64,000 bases of DNA from Frondihabitans sp. Leaf304. GTDB lineage: Bacteria > Actinomycetota > Actinomycetes > Actinomycetales > Microbacteriaceae. Below the pieces are notes generated by a model. It searched no databases and had not been told where the DNA came from. It was given only the letters and a program-made list of their open reading frames with translations. A program made the position numbers and the translations under genes. The DNA lies in assembly GCF_001423105.1 (NCBI RefSeq), contig NZ_LMNV01000003.1, positions 334,146 through 398,145 on the forward strand, written 5' to 3'. This document shows, in pieces, positions 8,464 to 16,948 of the stretch (position 1 is its first letter; every line of letters begins with the position of its first letter).

Positions 8464-9434
8464 GACGGCGCGGGAGCGCGATCGCCGCCAGCGCCCTCGT
8501 CGCGGCCGTGCTGCTGACCGGCTGCACGGCGGGTGGGCAGGGTGGGAGCGGTACCGAGCCGGCATCGGTATCGGCCTCCGCACCCGATGCGGCGGGCACG
8601 ACCGCGCCGAGCCCGACCACGACCCCGGCAACGACCACTCAGTCGACAAGGGCCGAGTTCTCCGCTCTCGAGAACAAATACGGCGCACGACTCGGTGTCT
8701 TCGCCGTCGACACCAGCGCCCCCTCCGGCAGCGAGAAAACCATCGCCTACCGCCCCGGCGAGCGCTTCGCCTTCGCCTCGACCTACAAGGCCCTGGCCGC
8801 CGGCATCCTCTTCAAACAGTCGACCGAAGACGAGCTCGACCACACGATTCACTTCACGGAGAGCGACCTCGTCGACTACTCCCCCGTCACCGAGAAGCAT
8901 GTCGCCAGCGGCATGACCGTGCGCGAGATCATCGCCGCCGCTCTCCAGTACAGCGACAACACGGCCGCCAACCTCATGCTCGATCAGCTGGGTGGCCCCG
9001 CCGGGCTCACCGAATCGCTCCGCTCGCTCGGAGACACGACCACGAGTGTCGACCGTCCCGAACCCGGCGTGAACGAGGCAATACCCAAGGATCCGCGCGA
9101 CACCACGACACCCGCAGCCATCGCGGGCGACCTCCGCTCGTTCCTCCTCGGCGGTGCGCTCGCTGCCCCGCGCCGCGCCGAGATGACCACCCTCATGCTC
9201 GGCAACACCACCGGCGCGCCCTGGATCCGCGCGGGAGTGCCCTCGACGTGGAAGATCGCCGACAAGACCGGCAATGCGTCGTACGGCACGCGCAACGACA
9301 TCGCCGTCGCCTACCCGCCGGGCCGCGCTCCGATCGTCATCGCACTGCTCAGTGATCGAGGCACGGTCGACGCTACGAGCGACGACGGGCTGCTGGCCGA
9401 CGCCACTCGCATCGTCGTGGGCGCGCTCGAGTAG
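8460..9434 (+). CDS. bla: Class A beta-lactamase, lipoprotein
   Basis: 324 residues from GTG at 8460, which overlaps the kdpE stop (GTGA). A short basic N-terminus, hydrophobic stretch and lipobox LLTGC (Cys22) indicate a membrane-anchored lipoprotein, followed by a Ser/Thr/Pro linker. All class A motifs are present: S-T-Y-K (Ser107, Lys110), S-D-N (165-167), omega-loop Glu in RPEPGVNEA, and K-T-G (269-271). It hydrolyses beta-lactams outside the membrane. Being the third gene of a kdpDE operon is unusual; expression would follow the two-component genes. Confidence 0.93.
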   Translation: MRRRGSAIAASALVAAVLLTGCTAGGQGGSGTEPASVSASAPDAAGTTAPSPTTTPATTTQSTRAEFSALENKYGARLGVFAVDTSAPSGSEKTIAYRPGERFAFASTYKALAAGILFKQSTEDELDHTIHFTESDLVDYSPVTEKHVASGMTVREIIAAALQYSDNTAANLMLDQLGGPAGLTESLRSLGDTTTSVDRPEPGVNEAIPKDPRDTTTPAAIAGDLRSFLLGGALAAPRRAEMTTLMLGNTTGAPWIRAGVPSTWKIADKTGNASYGTRNDIAVAYPPGRAPIVIALLSDRGTVDATSDDGLLADATRIVVGALE

Positions 9435-9580
9435 TCCCGCTGCCGGCCCCGCCGTCAATTTAAGAGCGATTCGGCCGATCGCCACCACGCTCGCCCGGAT
9501 CCGCGTGGCCGAGATCTAAGATCACTCGCAAATTGGCGGCCCGGCGGCCTGACAGCCGGCGACCGAAGCACGCCCCGGAC

Positions 9581-10477
9581 CTAGGGGTGCCTCACCCCGG
9601 CACCCGCGAGCACAGCGCGGTAGCCCTCGCGATAGGTCGGATAGGCGAACTCGAAGCCCGTGGAATGCAGGAGGGCGTTGTCGCAGCGCTTGTCTCCGGC
9701 TGCTCCCCTGGCCATCTCGGATCCTTCGCTCGGTTCGTCGACGTCGAGCTCGGCGGCAATGAAGCGCAAGACGTCGGAGAGGGGCGCCGACTCGTCGTCG
9801 ACCCCCAGCACGACCGGAGGAGGCGTGGCAACGTCGAGGGCGAGGTGCACGATGGCCGCCGCCGCGTCGTCGCGGTGGATGCGGTTCGTGTGCGGAGAGT
9901 TGCGCGGGGCGTGCGCGCCCTGGCGCACCTGGTCGATGAGACGCTCGCGGCCGGGTCCGTAGATGCCGCCGAGGCGGAGGGAGACGGACTTCCAGCCCGA
10001 CGCGGCGGATCGGGAGGCGAGCAACTGCTCGGCCTCGAGCAGGATCGCGGCGGTGGGGCCCGACGCCGTGGCCGGGGTGTCTTCATCGACCACGCTGCCG
10101 TCGGCCACGTCGTAGACGGCCGTCGAGGAGACGAACACGATCCGCGGCGACGCCCCCGAGGCGGCGACGGCGTCGAGCACGTGCCGGAGCCCGTCGAGAT
10201 AGGTGGCGCGATAGTCGTCGGGGTCTCGGCTGCCGGCGGCGAGCGCGACGACGACCACGGCGGTATCCGCCGGGATCACGGGGGCGTCGACCGAGAGGTC
10301 GAGGCTCTGCCGGTCGAAGGAGCCGGGCAGCAGGTCGGCCTGGCGTCGGATTCCGACCACTTGCAGGCCGCGGTCGGCGAGTCGGAGGCCGACCTCGGTG
10401 CCGAGGTCGCCGGATCCTGCGATGACTGCCGTTCGCGGGGCAGCAGCACCCGCGAAACGGTGCGACGAGTCGCTCAT
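9581..10477 (-). CDS. NAD-dependent epimerase/dehydratase family protein (atypical SDR)
   Basis: 298 residues from ATG at 10477, which overlaps the stop of the ABC-F gene (ATGA). The nucleotide-binding loop is VIAGSGDLGTEVG. The region VFVSSTAVYD carries the catalytic Ser/Thr and Tyr positions, but no clear YxxxK is seen. LRLGGIYGPGR and the later HRDDAAAAIVHLAL match sugar-epimerase-like extended or atypical SDRs of the YeeZ type. The substrate is unknown. Confidence 0.75.
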   Translation of the reverse strand: MSDSSHRFAGAAAPRTAVIAGSGDLGTEVGLRLADRGLQVVGIRRQADLLPGSFDRQSLDLSVDAPVIPADTAVVVVALAAGSRDPDDYRATYLDGLRHVLDAVAASGASPRIVFVSSTAVYDVADGSVVDEDTPATASGPTAAILLEAEQLLASRSAASGWKSVSLRLGGIYGPGRERLIDQVRQGAHAPRNSPHTNRIHRDDAAAAIVHLALDVATPPPVVLGVDDESAPLSDVLRFIAAELDVDEPSEGSEMARGAAGDKRCDNALLHSTGFEFAYPTYREGYRAVLAGAGVRHP

Positions 10478-12084
10478 GCGGCGCTCATCTCGAGCTCGGA
10501 GGCGGCGGCCCCGTCGGCGCCGAAGACGAGGCGACGGTTGGCGACCTTCTCGGCGAAGAAACGATCGTGGCTGACGACGATGACGGCGCCCGGGAAGTGC
10601 TGCAGGGCCCGCTCCATCACCTGCGTGCTGGCGAGATCGAGGTGGTTGGTCGGCTCGTCGAGGAGCAGGACGGACGCGCCCGACAGTAGGCACTGGGCCA
10701 TCGCGACTCGCGCCCGCTGGCCTCCCGAGAGGGTGCGGATGCGGCTCTGCAGGTCGGCCTCCGAGAACTGGAACATCGTCAAGAAGCGGCCCACCGATTT
10801 GCGCGTGGCGGTCAGCGCGAGACTGTCGGGCATCGCGTTGACCGCGTGAGTGACCGTGTCGTCGCCGTCGAGCTCGTCGAGCATGCGGTTGTACGAGACC
10901 ACCTTCGCTCCGGCGGCCCAGTTCGCCGAGCCGCTGTCGGCCTTCTCGTCACCCGTCAGCACGCGCAGCAGGGTGCTCTTGCCCGAGCCGTTCGAACCGA
11001 GCACGACGATGCGATCGCGACGCCGCACCTCGAACGAGACGCCCTCGAACAGCGTTCGATCGCCGTAGCTCTTGGCGAGCCCCTCGATGCGACCGAGGAC
11101 GTCTTTGACGTGCAGGCCGCCGTAGATCTCGGTGATGATCTGGTCGACGGGTCGCGGCGTGCGAGCTTTCTTGATCTTCGAGAGCTCTTTCGAGAGCCCT
11201 GTACCGGCCTTCGCCGCCTTGACCGCCTCGCGACGGTCAGAGATCCCCTCCGACTCGAACGCGAGCAGCTCCGACTCGTGAGCGAACTGTTGCTCGAGCG
11301 TCTTCAGCCGGAACTGCTTCTGCACGATGTACTCGCCGAAGTTGCCGGGGTACTCGTGGAGGTGGAAGTTCTCGACCTCGACGATTCGGGTCGCGATCGC
11401 ATCGAGGAAGCTCCGATCGTGCGAGACCACGATGGCGGCACCCTTGAAGTCGCGGAACCAGGCCTCGAGCCACTCCACGCCCGCGACGTCGAGGAAGTTC
11501 GTCGGCTCGTCGAGGAGGAGGACGTCAGGATCCTGCAGCACGATCTTCGCCAGGGCCGCCCGGTTGCGCCACCCGCCCGAGAGGTCGTCGATCGCGCTCG
11601 TCCGGTGCGCGTCGTTGAACCCGAGCACGCTGAGCGCCGTGTCGATGCGGCGGCCGTACTCCCAGCCATCGAGGCGATCCATCTCGGCGAAGAGCTCGGA
11701 CTGGCGCTCGATCAGCGCGGTCAGCTCGTCACCGCCGTCGGGATCCATCGCCACGACGGCGATCCGCTCATCGATGGTGGCCAGCTCGGCCTCGATCGCG
11801 CGGATGTCGGCGAAGAGGGCCTCCAGCTCGTCGACGATGGTGAGCGTGCCGTCGAGCTCGGAGAACTGCGAGAAGTAGCCGACCTTCACACCCTGCTCGA
11901 CCGTGACCGTGCCCTCGTCGGGATCGACCTGCTCGAGAATCAGCTTCAGCAGCGTCGTCTTGCCCGAGCCGTTGCGCCCGATCAGGCCGACCCGGTCACC
12001 GGAGTCGAGCTTCAGGAAAGCCTCTCGCAGCACGGGACGGTTCTCGAAGCGGACGGAGACGTCGTTCAGACGGATGAGACTCAT
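10474..12084 (-). CDS. ABC-F family ATPase (ribosome-associated type)
   Basis: 536 residues from ATG at 12084. Two ABC domains in one chain, no membrane segments: Walker [10 protein letters not shown] and GSNGSGKST, signatures [13 protein letters not shown] and [13 protein letters not shown], Walker [12 protein letters not shown] and [11 protein letters not shown]. Between them lies the charged, alpha-helical ABC-F linker (about residues 235-300). ABC-F proteins act on the ribosomal E site in translation regulation, or protect against antibiotics; this sequence does not decide which. It is the first gene of a two-gene unit with the epimerase and diverges from msrBA. Confidence 0.9.
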   Translation of the reverse strand: MSLIRLNDVSVRFENRPVLREAFLKLDSGDRVGLIGRNGSGKTTLLKLILEQVDPDEGTVTVEQGVKVGYFSQFSELDGTLTIVDELEALFADIRAIEAELATIDERIAVVAMDPDGGDELTALIERQSELFAEMDRLDGWEYGRRIDTALSVLGFNDAHRTSAIDDLSGGWRNRAALAKIVLQDPDVLLLDEPTNFLDVAGVEWLEAWFRDFKGAAIVVSHDRSFLDAIATRIVEVENFHLHEYPGNFGEYIVQKQFRLKTLEQQFAHESELLAFESEGISDRREAVKAAKAGTGLSKELSKIKKARTPRPVDQIITEIYGGLHVKDVLGRIEGLAKSYGDRTLFEGVSFEVRRRDRIVVLGSNGSGKSTLLRVLTGDEKADSGSANWAAGAKVVSYNRMLDELDGDDTVTHAVNAMPDSLALTATRKSVGRFLTMFQFSEADLQSRIRTLSGGQRARVAMAQCLLSGASVLLLDEPTNHLDLASTQVMERALQHFPGAVIVVSHDRFFAEKVANRRLVFGADGAAASELEMSAA

Positions 12085-12174
12085 AGGCGACAGTCTGACA
12101 GGAGCGCCTGCGCGGGAACTTTCTGGGCGCCCTCGGCGTTGGGGCGTGTAGACCGACAGACACAAGGAGGCACC

Positions 12175-13191
12175 GTGTCGAACGACTATCGCAAGACCCC
12201 CGAAGCTCTCGAGAAGCTGACGCCGCAGCAGTATCGCGTCACTCAGAAGAACGGCACCGAACCCGCGTTCCGCAATGAGTACTGGGACACCCACGACGAC
12301 GGCATCTACGTCGACGTCGTCACCGGCGAGCCCCTCTTCTCGTCCATTGACAAGTACGACAGCCACACCGGCTGGCCGAGCTTCACCAAGCCGATCGAGC
12401 CCGCGAGCGTCACCACGAAGACCGATCGCAAGCTGTTCGTGAAGCGCACCGAGGTCAGGTCGGCCTCGGGCGACAGCCACCTGGGCCACGTCTTCCCTGA
12501 CGGCCCGCTCGCGACCGGCGGCGACCGCTACTGCTTGAATTCTGCCGCCCTCCACTTCGTCCCCGCCGCCTCGCTCGAGGCCGAGGGATACGGCGCCTAC
12601 TCAGCCCTGTTCACACCGAAGGAGAACCCCATGACCGACACCAGTGCCGCAACAGACACGGCAGCACACCAGGATCCGGCTCCCGCCACGACCGAGACCG
12701 CCCTCCTCGCCGGTGGTTGCTTCTGGGGCGCGCAGCAGCTGCTCCGCCGCCGGCCCGGCATCATCTCGTCGCGCGTCGGCTACTCCGGCGGCTCGGTGGA
12801 GAACGCCACGTACCGCAACCACACCGGCCACGCCGAGGCCGTCGAGATCGTCTTCGACCCCGCGGTGACGTCGTACCGCGAGATCCTGGAGTTCTTCTTC
12901 CAGATCCACGACCCGTCGACGAAGAACCGCCAGGGCAACGATGTCGGAGACAGCTACCGCTCGGCGATCTTCTACTTGTCGGACGAGCAGAAGAGCATCG
13001 CGCTCGACACCATCGCCGACGTGAACGAGTCGGGCCTCTGGCCGGGCAAGGTCGTCACCGAGGTCACCGCCGCCGGACCATTCTGGGAGGCCGAGGAAGA
13101 GCACCAGGACTACCTCGAGAAAGACCCCTTCGGCTACACGTGCCACTTCGTGCGGCCGAACTGGAAGTTGCCGCAGCGGAACGCCGCGTAG
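12175..13191 (+). CDS. msrBA: Fused methionine sulfoxide reductase MsrB-MsrA
   Basis: 338 residues from GTG at 12175 with CAAGGAGG upstream. Residues 1-150 are MsrB ([26 protein letters not shown], catalytic Cys120 in RYCLNSAAL); the zinc CxxC pairs of many MsrBs are absent. Residues 175-335 are MsrA (catalytic Cys182 in [23 protein letters not shown], a C-terminal Cys in YTCHF). Together they repair R- and S-methionine sulfoxide. No stop codon separates the domains. An internal AAGGAG at 12619-12624 precedes an in-frame ATG at 12631, so a separate MsrA may also be made. Confidence 0.93.
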   Translation: MSNDYRKTPEALEKLTPQQYRVTQKNGTEPAFRNEYWDTHDDGIYVDVVTGEPLFSSIDKYDSHTGWPSFTKPIEPASVTTKTDRKLFVKRTEVRSASGDSHLGHVFPDGPLATGGDRYCLNSAALHFVPAASLEAEGYGAYSALFTPKENPMTDTSAATDTAAHQDPAPATTETALLAGGCFWGAQQLLRRRPGIISSRVGYSGGSVENATYRNHTGHAEAVEIVFDPAVTSYREILEFFFQIHDPSTKNRQGNDVGDSYRSAIFYLSDEQKSIALDTIADVNESGLWPGKVVTEVTAAGPFWEAEEEHQDYLEKDPFGYTCHFVRPNWKLPQRNAA

Positions 13192-13229
13192 CCGCTTCTC
13201 GGCACTGAGACCGGCACCGGCACCGACGA

Positions 13230-13274
13230 GGCCGGGTCGCATCACCTTGCTAGGTGCATGCGATCCGGCCTTTT
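13230..13274 (+). terminator. Rho-independent terminator after msrBA
   Basis: A stem of about 13-17 bp (left arm from 13230, right arm ending at 13270, with one bulge) is followed by TTTT at 13271-13274, 39 bp after the msrBA stop. Confidence 0.75.
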
Positions 13275-13317
13275 GTGCGCCAGGGCCTTTTGTGCGGCAG
13301 GGCCTTTCGTGCGCCAG
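13267..13317. repeat. Three tandem copies of a 17-bp repeat
   Basis: Units at 13267-13283, 13284-13300 and 13301-13317 share GGCCTTTTGTGCGCCAG with one mismatch each in the second and third, then a partial GGCC follows. The array starts in the right arm and T tract of the msrBA terminator, as if this part had been duplicated. Confidence 0.8.
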
Positions 13318-13363
13318 GGCCCGGTGTGGAGCGCGGCTCCGCCGGATCCTGCGCCCTGGTCAG

Positions 13364-13651
13364 CTAGAAGCCGACGCGGCGCTGCTGCTGCCGCGGCTCG
13401 CCGAATCCCGGCAGATCGAGCGACGAGAAGTCGGGCATAGGGATCTCGGGAAGCGGCGGAATCTCGCCGTCGTTCACGACGATGGGCGCGCCGGGAGTCC
13501 AGAGCACCCACGTCGCGTTTCCCTCGGCATCGAGGAGGTCGAATTCGGCGGGCTCACCGGCGGCTGCTGCGTGGCGCAACCCGTCTTTGACCTCGACGAG
13601 CTGGGCGTCGCTGATGGCGATTTTCTGACCGGAGAAGACGATGTGCGGCAT
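13364..13651 (-). CDS. Small hypothetical protein, proline-rich C-terminus
   Basis: 95 residues from ATG at 13651. The N-terminal half (PHIVFSGQKIAISDAQLVEV, then a short helix and WVLWTPGAPIVV) looks like a small beta-rich domain; the tail is Pro-rich (IPPLPEIPMP) and ends in GEPRQQQRRVGF. No family is recognised. No signal peptide or membrane segment. It converges on msrBA. Codon use is like its neighbours, so it is likely real. Confidence 0.6.
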   Translation of the reverse strand: MPHIVFSGQKIAISDAQLVEVKDGLRHAAAAGEPAEFDLLDAEGNATWVLWTPGAPIVVNDGEIPPLPEIPMPDFSSLDLPGFGEPRQQQRRVGF

Positions 13652-13826
13652 AGGCCGAGCGTAGGCCGGGCTGGGGCAGGGGGCGAGGGTGTTCGCCGCG
13701 GGAGGAACCGGGTCTGACTGGGAGGGGCCGGTTCGTTCGATCCCACGAGATCGCACTTGCGGTCGGGTGGCGGCGACCACTACTGCGATCTCGGCGCGGA
13801 GCCGTTCTTGCAGCGCAAACCTGGGC

Positions 13827-14012
13827 TCAGCTCAACGGAGCGAAGAGCCTCGACTGCTCGGACGACGACGTGACCACCGTGCTGACCGCGACACTGCCGA
13901 GGGGCATCGAGTCGAGCGCGCGACGGATAGCAGTGCGGCGATCTTCGCTCGTCGCCGAGACGTTCATGACGGCGCCGTTGGCGAGACGCGCCTGGATTTC
14001 GACGTGGAACAC
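13827..14012 (-). CDS. Small hypothetical protein with a strong ribosome-binding site
   Basis: 61 residues from GTG at 14012. The complementary strand has AGGAGGG at about 14021-14027, correctly spaced, which is the main support. The protein starts FHVEIQARLANG and has a central helix TAIRRALDSM; the pattern resembles small actinobacterial proteins of unknown role. No family is recognised. Confidence 0.55.
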   Translation of the reverse strand: MFHVEIQARLANGAVMNVSATSEDRRTAIRRALDSMPLGSVAVSTVVTSSSEQSRLFAPLS

Positions 14013-14221
14013 TGGGCGGCCCTCCTAGGTCGGTGGTGTCTAAGAGAAGTGTGCCCGTTCGAGCCCAAACCGAGAAACGTGAACTGACCCATTGCTTTCG
14101 GTACCGATGTGTGCTGGGCGGCTCATGCGTCCTCGTCTCCCCAACGGCCGCTTGCGTTCTCCGCTTTGCACCCTGTGGAGAACGCCCGCAGGATCCGGCA
14201 CGGGTCGTCAGGATTTTCGGC

Positions 14222-14710
14222 ATGGGAATTCGTTACTACGCCTATCCGATCCTCGCCTCCGACATCGATCTCGCCCGCCGCGACCCGGTCGGCTACCTCA
14301 ACTCGCATCCCCTCGTCGACGACGACAAACCGTACGACGAGCAGCTGCGCCTCGACCTCGACAAGTCGTGGCGCGACCTCCAGGAGCTCTTCACGGTGCC
14401 GCACTGCTCGCCGGCCGAGTGGGGAATGGATCTCGTTCGTGGCAACGTCCACTACGACAGCGGTTTCGCTTACCAGCCGCACTACGCCGTGCTCACTCCG
14501 GAGCAGGTCGCGACCGTCGCGACCCAGATCGCACGCTTCGACAAGGTCGACGTCCTTGCCATGTACGTCGATGGTGGGCGAAGCCATGTGCGTGAGACGG
14601 GCCGGATCCGCGATTACACGAGCTACGTCGGGCACTTCCTGGCAGAAGCGCAGAAGTTCACGGCCGCCTGCGCGGAGGCCGGCTACGGCGTGATCTACAC
14701 GATCGGGTGA
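14222..14710 (+). CDS. DUF1877 (YfbM-like) family protein
   Basis: 162 residues from ATG at 14222. The N-terminus MGIRYYAYPI, the acidic LDLDKSWRDLQELF segment and the later YAVLTPEQVATVATQI and YGVIYTIG match the pattern of the DUF1877/YfbM family, whose function is unknown. The stop overlaps a GTG start (GTGA) of the following membrane ORF. It begins a small patch of less biased base composition. Confidence 0.75.
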   Translation: MGIRYYAYPILASDIDLARRDPVGYLNSHPLVDDDKPYDEQLRLDLDKSWRDLQELFTVPHCSPAEWGMDLVRGNVHYDSGFAYQPHYAVLTPEQVATVATQIARFDKVDVLAMYVDGGRSHVRETGRIRDYTSYVGHFLAEAQKFTAACAEAGYGVIYTIG

Positions 14711-15063
14711 CCTTCATGGCCACCGATCCGTGGGTATTCGGAACGACGCAACTCATCACGGTCGGGGTTGCCGGCCTCGCGTTCGTCGGAGTGGCTCTGA
14801 CCGCAACGTTGCGCTGGCGCGCCGACCGGAGCGACGAGCTCTGGCGGCGAATGAAATGGGCCTTCGATCAGTGCTGGCACGAGAGGGCAAGCGCTCGATC
14901 TGTCGGGCGCTTCGCCTTGCGGACGTTCATCGGCAGCGCCCACGAATCAGACCATCCTCAGCCTCCCGCATCGGTTTCGAGCTACGATTTAGTGCTTATA
15001 GAACGGGTGCTAAATACACTACAAGAAGAGGAGGCCCTTGATGGAAGCATGGGAGATAGCTGA
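14707..15063 (+). CDS. Small membrane hypothetical protein
   Basis: 118 residues from GTG at 14707 (ATG at 14716 is an alternative). One N-terminal membrane helix (about residues 15-38, ending before RWRADRSDELWRRMKW) is followed by a charged cytoplasmic domain. No family is recognised. It is coupled to the DUF1877 gene by a GTGA overlap and overlaps the next ORF by 23 bp. G+C falls near its 3' end, with A/T-rich DNA around 14985-15040. Confidence 0.5.
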   Translation: MTFMATDPWVFGTTQLITVGVAGLAFVGVALTATLRWRADRSDELWRRMKWAFDQCWHERASARSVGRFALRTFIGSAHESDHPQPPASVSSYDLVLIERVLNTLQEEEALDGSMGDS

Positions 15064-15376
15064 CGCGCAGCTCGCCGTCACAGTCTGTAAGGCTTTGAAT
15101 AAACCACTCCCCGGATGGATCGCCGAACTCGCAAAAGTGGAATTGAACAACATCCCCGAGTGCACCATGAGGGAGTTCCGACTGTCACTGCCCGACACCG
15201 TGCCGAAATACGCCGACATCGTCTACTGGCGTCGCGTGCCCTGGTGGAAGGTCTGGAAGCGCTGCCAGTTCGAAGATCGGCCTCCAGAGCGGCTGACGAA
15301 GAAGAAACGCAAAGCGGCGCTTGAGCAGACGGCTGCCGAGCATGCCAACGCCGAACCGGCTAAAAGGCCGAGCTAG
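15041..15376 (+). CDS. Small hypothetical protein, basic C-terminus
   Basis: 111 residues from ATG at 15041, placed by GAGGAGG six bases upstream. The middle contains WRRVPWWKVWKRCQF; the C-terminus is Lys/Arg/Ala-rich (LTKKKRKAALEQ). No membrane segment or signal peptide and no recognised family. It is the third gene of a probable operon with the DUF1877 and membrane ORFs. Its codon use is less GC-rich than that of its neighbours. Confidence 0.55.
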   Translation: MEAWEIADAQLAVTVCKALNKPLPGWIAELAKVELNNIPECTMREFRLSLPDTVPKYADIVYWRRVPWWKVWKRCQFEDRPPERLTKKKRKAALEQTAAEHANAEPAKRPS

Positions 15377-16040
15377 GCAGATCCTTCTCGTCGTCGGCGA
15401 TCGCCCGGACGATGCGCTTCGCCACGTCATCGGGATCGAACCCGGCGCCCAGAGCGGGAGCAATGCCAGCAATGGGGTGCTGAGAGAGTTCGGTGCCGAT
15501 ATGGCCGGGCCGGGCGTCGAGCAGCCGGATGCCCTGGCGCCGATACTCGCGAGAGGCGGCGGTCATGAACGCCGCGAGGCCCGCCTTCGCCGCCGAATAG
15601 GCAGCCATGCCCGCCGTCGGAACCTCGGCGACGATGCCGCTCAGCGTGACGATAAACGGCGAACCACCCGCCTTCGCCGATTCGACGAGCGCCGGTGTCG
15701 CCGCCCTGATGAGCCGAATCGGAGCCTGGAGGTTCACGTCGATCAGCTCCTCGAGAGTGGCGTCGTCGATATCGCCCGCCGGGCCGAAGGCGACCACGCC
15801 GGCGGCCACCACGACGCCGTCGAGCCGCCCGTGGGCCTCGAGGGCCGCGGCGACCAGCGAGGCTCCCCCCTCGGGCGATCGAAGGTCGGCCAGGTAGGCG
15901 CCGTCGCCGCTGAGACGTTCCGCGGTCCGGCCACCGCGTACGACGACCGCACCCGCCTCGGCAAGCTCCCGCGAGATTCGCGACCCGAGACCTCCCGACG
16001 CTCCGACCACGAGAACGACCGCACCGCTGATGTCTGTCAT
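15360..16040 (-). CDS. Short-chain dehydrogenase/reductase (SDR)
   Basis: 226 residues from ATG at 16040. Classical SDR: cofactor loop VVGASGGLGS, catalytic Ser in VTLSGIVAE, and Y-x3-K in AAYSAAKAG, then RPGHIGTE. The substrate is unknown. It follows the TetR gene on the same strand by 67 bp and is probably its co-transcribed target. Its 3' end overlaps that of the rightward hypothetical gene by 17 bp. Confidence 0.88.
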   Translation of the reverse strand: MTDISGAVVLVVGASGGLGSRISRELAEAGAVVVRGGRTAERLSGDGAYLADLRSPEGGASLVAAALEAHGRLDGVVVAAGVVAFGPAGDIDDATLEELIDVNLQAPIRLIRAATPALVESAKAGGSPFIVTLSGIVAEVPTAGMAAYSAAKAGLAAFMTAASREYRRQGIRLLDARPGHIGTELSQHPIAGIAPALGAGFDPDDVAKRIVRAIADDEKDLPSSAF

Positions 16041-16107
16041 TGCCCGCACGGTACCCGCTGCGGTGACGGAATGCCTGGCCCGGGGGCGACTCGCCCTCCA
16101 GGCCTGG

Positions 16108-16740
16108 TCAGGGGTGCTCGGAAGCGAGCGGCGTGATGCCAGACACGACGCTCTCGGCGTCGGGTATCCCGATGGACTGGAAGAGGGGAACCCATAGGGC
16201 CTTGAGACGCGCCTCGACACCCGGGCCACCCGGAGTCGGGAGGGCGCCGAGCACCCCGAAGGTGGCGTTGATGACGAGTTGTGCGGCGGCCTCTGAATCA
16301 CCGAGGGGCGAGGATCGCGACCCGTCGAGTTCGGCCTCGATCTGGTCGCGGGCGAAGCGGTACCAGTCGTACCCGTCGGGCACCTCGATGTCTGCCCGTC
16401 GCAGCTCGTGCAGGAGACGAATCGATCCGGCGGCGACCGGGCACTCCTGAGCGTTGAGCGCCGACGACAGCAGCATGGTCGCGAGCTTCTCGACGCCTCG
16501 CGATGCCGGGATCGCGTCGTCGAAGCGCTGCCATCGAGCCTGCTGATCGGCGATCACAGCCACGGCGAGACTGTGCTTCGACGGGAAGAGGTGGTAGCCG
16601 ATGGCCGACTTCGGCTTGTTCATCGCCGCGGCAACACCCGAGAACGACGTGCCCTCGTACCCGTGCGCCGCGAATTCGGCACCGGCCGCCTCGACGATCT
16701 CCTGTCGAGCGCGAGCCATTCCTGCTTGGCGTTGATTCAT
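16108..16740 (-). CDS. TetR family transcriptional regulator
   Basis: 210 residues. The N-terminal helix-turn-helix is clear (EIVEAAGAEFAAHGYEGTSF, then AAAMNKPKSAIGYHLFPSK). The ligand domain with VAAGSIRLLHE and AAAQLVINATFGVLG has a loose resemblance to gamma-butyrolactone-receptor-like regulators (ScbR/ArpA group), but this is only pattern similarity. It probably controls itself and the downstream SDR through the palindrome at 16810-16823. Confidence 0.88.
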   Translation of the reverse strand: MNQRQAGMARARQEIVEAAGAEFAAHGYEGTSFSGVAAAMNKPKSAIGYHLFPSKHSLAVAVIADQQARWQRFDDAIPASRGVEKLATMLLSSALNAQECPVAAGSIRLLHELRRADIEVPDGYDWYRFARDQIEAELDGSRSSPLGDSEAAAQLVINATFGVLGALPTPGGPGVEARLKALWVPLFQSIGIPDAESVVSGITPLASEHP

Positions 16741-16809
16741 GGAACCCCTCAGACGAGCGCTGCTCCGGGTCTTTCGATTCCCGGTCCCTCACTATACGAT
16801 CATCTATGT

Positions 16810-16823
16810 CAGACGATCGTCTG
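16810..16823. promoter_or_regulatory. Palindromic operator candidate for the TetR regulator
   Basis: CAGACGATCGTCTG is a perfect 14-bp palindrome 70 bp upstream of the TetR start. A related half, TACGATCATCT, lies about 17 bp closer to the gene (near 16795). Position and symmetry suit autoregulation; the pairing with this regulator is inferred. Confidence 0.5.
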
Positions 16824-16864
16824 GGATAACTGCGGCGATTCAGCGCGGCGACTCCTCGTGAGAA

Positions 16865-16948
16865 ATGAGCCCGAAGATATGAGCGCGGAGAAAAGAGCCC
16901 ACTGATATGAGCGCGCACGAATCGAGCGCGGTGAAATGACCCCACACC
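16865..16948. repeat. 14-bp tandem repeat array, about six degenerate units
   Basis: The core GAGC recurs at 16867, 16881, 16895, 16909 and 16924, with a diverged GACC at 16938, so the period is 14, 14, 14, 15 and 14 bp. The consensus is close to ATGAGCSCGNNGAA. The array fills the space between the TetR operator and a doubtful small ORF. There is nothing else in the gene-poor stretch 16824-17221 apart from that ORF. Confidence 0.75.

Noticed and set aside
9451-9540. Loose inverted repeat (GTCAATTT / AAATTGGC) between bla and the epimerase gene
   Set aside because: The arms are short, bulged and about 70 bp apart. Not convincing as a terminator or operator.
13267-13317. CRISPR array
   Set aside because: The units are only 17 bp and directly abutting, with no spacers and no cas genes. 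The 14-bp array at 16865 is rejected as CRISPR for the same reasons.
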